From SZAS-103 sp038226665 (GTDB lineage: Bacteria > Pseudomonadota > Gammaproteobacteria > Xanthomonadales > Xanthomonadaceae), in the NCBI GenBank assembly GCA_038226665.1, contig JBBRQI010000013.1, forward strand, positions 1 to 64,000: a DNA stretch of 64,000 bases, given 5' to 3'. Below the pieces are notes generated by a model. It was not told the DNA's origin. It did no database searches and saw only the letters and a list, made by a program, of their open reading frames with translations. Shown piece after piece: positions 61,401-64,000 of this stretch. A program made the position numbers and the translations under genes. Within the stretch, counting starts at the first letter, position 1. Each line of letters begins with the position of its first letter.

Positions 61401-62087
61401 ATGAACCGTACTTCGATGTCGTCCCTGTTTCGCCTGAGTCCGTTGCTTGCCCTGGTAGCGACCTGCTGCCCAACCGCAGTGCTCGCGCAGAACGCCGCCC
61501 CAGCGAAAGGTGCGCCAGCGAATGGTGCAGCGATGGTCTGGGTGGGCGATCTGGACAAGAACCACGATGGCCGCATCACCGCGCAGGAGGTGGCCGTCGT
61601 GCCGGAAGTCGCGAAAGGTTTCGCGGCGGTCGATGCGAATCACGATGGTGGCATCACCATGTCGGAAATCCGCGCGATGTGGCATGCGCAGTTGGTGCAG
61701 CAGGCGCAGGCCAGCGTGCAGGTGCGCATGGCTGCCTTCGCCAAGGCCGACGCGAACCACGATGGCAAGCTCAGCCCCGATGAAGCCAAGGCTGGCGGGA
61801 TGGCTTTTGTGGTCAGCAATTTCAAGGCCTTCGACGCCAACCACGACGGCTTCGTCGGCAAGGACGAGATGCAGAAAGGCGCCATCGCCGTCGCGCAGCA
61901 GGCGCTGGCCGGGCGTGGGCAGCAGATGCAGGCCCTGTTCGCCAAGGCCGACACCAACCACGATGGCAAACTCAGCCAGGCCGAATTCACTGCGGCATTC
62001 CCGCGGTTCGCACCTTCGTTCGCGTTCTTCGATGAGAACCACGACGGGTCGGTCGGGCCAGCCGAATTCGCATTGCCACCGCGCTAG
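61401..62087 (+). CDS. Secreted EF-hand protein with six calcium loops
   Basis: The protein has 228 residues. A signal peptide (~1-29) is followed by six canonical loops: DLDKNHDGRITAQE, DANHDGGITMSE, DANHDGKLSPDE, DANHDGFVGKDE, DTNHDGKLSQAE and DENHDGSVGPAE. All have the Asp1/Asp3/Asp5/Glu12-type pattern, so periplasmic calcium binding is likely. Its role (calcium buffering or sensing) is unknown. It converges with the DUF2007-like gene with a 2-base gap. Confidence 0.85.
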   Translation: MNRTSMSSLFRLSPLLALVATCCPTAVLAQNAAPAKGAPANGAAMVWVGDLDKNHDGRITAQEVAVVPEVAKGFAAVDANHDGGITMSEIRAMWHAQLVQQAQASVQVRMAAFAKADANHDGKLSPDEAKAGGMAFVVSNFKAFDANHDGFVGKDEMQKGAIAVAQQALAGRGQQMQALFAKADTNHDGKLSQAEFTAAFPRFAPSFAFFDENHDGSVGPAEFALPPR

Positions 62088-62089
62088 CC

Positions 62090-62506
62090 TCAGCGGTGCA
62101 GCACGCCGCTCAGGATCAGGATCGACAGCAGGGTGATGATCCCTAGCAGCAATAGGCGTATGCGCATCACGATTGACGCGCGGCGATCGGGTTTGCGCGC
62201 GATCGGCGCGGTTGACGATGGCGGCAGATAAGAAACCGCTTGACTGAATTCGGGCCGCGTCGAATCGATCAATCCGCCCTCGCGCAGCATCGCGCGGGCG
62301 CGCGGTTGATCCTCGGCCTTGATCACCCAGACCTGCGGATTGTTCTCGGCATTCGCATTGGCGCTGTCGCGATAGCTGAAAGGCTGCCGCCGTTTGCCCT
62401 TGTACGAACGATCCTGGCTGACCCGCACTTCGATGCCGGCATCCGCCAGCATTTTCGCGACGGCTTCGACGTTCTCAAGGCGTGGCGATGTGAACACGCT
62501 GCGCAT
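62090..62506 (-). CDS. DUF2007-like protein with C-terminal membrane anchor
   Basis: The protein has 138 residues. The start RSVFTSPRLENVEAVAKMLA matches small putative signal-transducing (DUF2007) proteins. A C-terminal span (~118-136, RLLLLGIITLLSILILSG) anchors it. ATG 62506 overlaps the tesB stop as TGATG, so the genes are coupled. Function is unknown. Confidence 0.75.
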   Translation of the reverse strand: MRSVFTSPRLENVEAVAKMLADAGIEVRVSQDRSYKGKRRQPFSYRDSANANAENNPQVWVIKAEDQPRARAMLREGGLIDSTRPEFSQAVSYLPPSSTAPIARKPDRRASIVMRIRLLLLGIITLLSILILSGVLHR

Positions 62507-63399
62507 CAGGTTGCCTCCGCCAGAGGCTGGATGCGCATCAGTCCTTCCTGCGCAGTCGATGCGACCAGCACGCCGCGCGTATCGTAGATCGTGCCGCGTG
62601 CAAGCCCGCGCGCGCCTTGCGCGGTCGGGCTGTCGCAGGAATACAGCAGCCATTCGTCGATGCGGAACGGGCGATGGAACCACATCGCGTGGTCGAGGCT
62701 CGCCATCAGCACCTTCGGCTGGTAGTAGCTGATCCCGTGCGGAAACGTGGCCGTGCCGATCAAATGGAAATCCGACGCATACGCGAGCATGGCGCGATGC
62801 AGCTCCGGCGCATCGCCAATGCGTTCGCCAAGCTTGAACCACACCTGCTGGAAGGGCGGTCGCTTGCTTGGATTGAGTTCGTCGCGCGGATACACGTGGC
62901 GGAACACGAACGGTCCGGCGCGGTCGAGCCAGCGCTGCATCTTCGGCGACAGTTTCGCGCGCGTCGCGGCATCGAGCGGTGCCGATGGCGGCAAGTCCTC
63001 GGGCGCAGGCACCACCGGCATCGGCAACTGGTGTTCGGCGCCGACTTCGGGCGTCTGGAACGAAGCGGCGAGGAAAAAAATCGGTTGTCCATGCTGGATA
63101 GCAGTGACGCGGCGCACCGAAAAACTCCCGCCGTCGCGGGCGCGGTCGACGCTGTAAACGATCGGATGCTCGATATCGCCTGCGCGCAAAAAGTACGCGT
63201 GCAGCGAATGCACCGCGCGATCGCCGGCGACCGTCGCTTGCGCGGCCGACAGCGCCTGCCCGAGCACTTGTCCGCCGAACACGTATTTCGTGCCGATGTC
63301 GCGGCTCTGGCCACGGAACAGGTTGTCCTCGAGGCGTTCGAGCGACAGCAACTCGACGAGTTCGCCGACCGGGCCTTGCGGTGTGGAATCGTTGATCAT
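62506..63399 (-). CDS. tesB: Acyl-CoA thioesterase II
   Basis: This 297-residue double-hotdog enzyme hydrolyses acyl-CoA to free acid and CoA. Hallmarks: RGQSRDIGTKYVFGGQVLGQ, VHSLHAYFLRAGDIEHPIVY, and the second hotdog with MASLDHAMWFHRPFRIDEWL (catalytic Asp) and LLYSCDSPTAQGARGL. It is upstream in the pair with the DUF2007-like gene. Confidence 0.93.
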   Translation of the reverse strand: MINDSTPQGPVGELVELLSLERLEDNLFRGQSRDIGTKYVFGGQVLGQALSAAQATVAGDRAVHSLHAYFLRAGDIEHPIVYSVDRARDGGSFSVRRVTAIQHGQPIFFLAASFQTPEVGAEHQLPMPVVPAPEDLPPSAPLDAATRAKLSPKMQRWLDRAGPFVFRHVYPRDELNPSKRPPFQQVWFKLGERIGDAPELHRAMLAYASDFHLIGTATFPHGISYYQPKVLMASLDHAMWFHRPFRIDEWLLYSCDSPTAQGARGLARGTIYDTRGVLVASTAQEGLMRIQPLAEAT

Positions 63400-63465
63400 G
63401 CTCGCTTCGAGACGCCTACGGACAGGTTGCGAAGTATAGCTGCCGCGCGTGTTCGGCCAACGCGG

Positions 63466-64000
63466 TCAAGCCGTTGCGAGGCGTTGCAACGGGGTCGCCG
63501 CCAGTACGGACTCCCACGAAAACAGCGGACCGGGATCGCGTTTGCGCGCGACGAATTTGGCTGGATCGTCGCTGGCCGGAACCAGCGCAGTATCAAGCTC
63601 CTCGTGGCCGGCAATCCATTTCAGGTTCGGCAATTGCGCGCACAGCGCATTCAACAGCGCGATCAACGCTGCGATCTGCGCATGGGTGTAGGGTTCGTCC
63701 ATCGCTTGGTGGTGCGAATCCAGCCAGTGTGGATAGCGACCGGTGTTGATCAGTTCGATGCCGATCGAACGCGGGTTGTAGCCGCGTGTGTGATTCGCCG
63801 TGCGTTCGGGTCGCACGAACGCGTGGATGCTGCCGTCGCGGTCGATGTAGTAGTGGCCGCTGTTGCCGGTTTCCGACTCGGCATGCAGCACGCGCTCGCC
63901 GTATTCGCGCGCCATTGCGAGGTCAGGCAGTTCGGTGCAATGGATCACGACGAGGTCGATTTGCGCTCGCTCGCGTATGTCGAGACGTTGCTCGTAAGGC
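63466..64000 (-). CDS. N-acetylmuramoyl-L-alanine amidase, AmpD-like (partial)
   Basis: At least 178 residues are visible; the 5' end runs past the window. The amidase_2 fold shows IDLVVIHCTELPDL, HYYIDRDGSIHAFVRPERTA, NHTRGYNPRSIGIELINTG and WIAGHEELDT. The zinc His residues are in the IHCTE and GHEEL regions. The open frame continues upstream of 63948 through YEQRLDIRERAQ, so GTG 63948 is not the start. It recycles or trims peptidoglycan. Confidence 0.85.
   Translation of the reverse strand, partial: PYEQRLDIRERAQIDLVVIHCTELPDLAMAREYGERVLHAESETGNSGHYYIDRDGSIHAFVRPERTANHTRGYNPRSIGIELINTGRYPHWLDSHHQAMDEPYTHAQIAALIALLNALCAQLPNLKWIAGHEELDTALVPASDDPAKFVARKRDPGPLFSWESVLAATPLQRLATA

Noticed and set aside
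1..64000. CRISPR arrays, tRNA or rRNA genes
   Set aside because: Looked for regularly spaced short repeats and for tRNA-like cloverleaf ends; none was seen. The repeats present are hairpin units or attC-like sites.

Overview
The window is high-GC DNA that reads as the chromosome of a gammaproteobacterium of the order Lysobacterales (Xanthomonadales), perhaps near Rhodanobacteraceae. This rests on gene content: an EF-P-like EfpL/YeiP gene, a RoxA-type ribosomal oxygenase coupled to a GNAT gene, a GNAT-minC-minD-minE operon, bpt, tesB, purT, parC and the mtnB/mtnD pair. No rRNA, tRNA or CRISPR was seen, so the taxonomic call is inference.

Layout. 1-141: edge of an IS3-family element whose end has removed the 5' end of a FecR/DUF6600 gene (142-2520). 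2.8-8.1 kb: housekeeping and hypothetical genes (SRPBCC, YiiX-like, an unusual SDR, glycine-zipper protein, HU-like protein, GNAT). 8.4-10 kb: S4-domain gene and methionine-salvage genes mtnD and mtnB. 10.1-14 kb: rmuC, amino-acid permease, Nudix. 14.2-25.5 kb, all minus strand: efpL and a small membrane gene, then a tightly packed block of four paralogous membrane-anchored TolB-like/TPR proteins, one single-span membrane protein, a 39-codon relic of a fifth paralogue, a RoxA-like oxygenase and a GNAT. Nearly every junction in this block is a 4-base ATGA overlap. 25.6-27.9 kb: parC. 28-33.2 kb: MarR-controlled EmrAB/TolC-type tripartite drug efflux operon. 33.2-36.9 kb: ATM1-like ABC exporter, Bcr/CflA MFS transporter, DUF1304. 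37.1-39.9 kb: GH44 glucanase with PKD and FN3 modules, and a small HEAAH protein. 40.1-43 kb: minE, minD (with a very long N-terminal extension), minC, GNAT. 43.2-47 kb: NarL-type two-component system followed by an orphan Rhs tip with a zinc-metalloprotease-like C-terminus, a coupled secreted small protein, and the remnant of a second response regulator. 47.2-53.2 kb: SRPBCC, GldA/GldF/GldG-like ABC system, DUF423, AlkA-type glycosylase. 53.24-55.1 kb: four small minus-strand genes separated and bounded by sites that look like integron attC sites, a cassette cluster with no integrase in view. 55.1-64 kb: M15 peptidase, bPH/Arc/SPFH group, purT, bpt, EF-hand protein, tesB and an AmpD-like amidase running off the end.

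The three most unusual items are the attC-bounded cassette array, the translationally coupled TolB/TPR paralogue operon, and the MinD extension. The Rhs metalloprotease tip with its coupled secreted partner is next.
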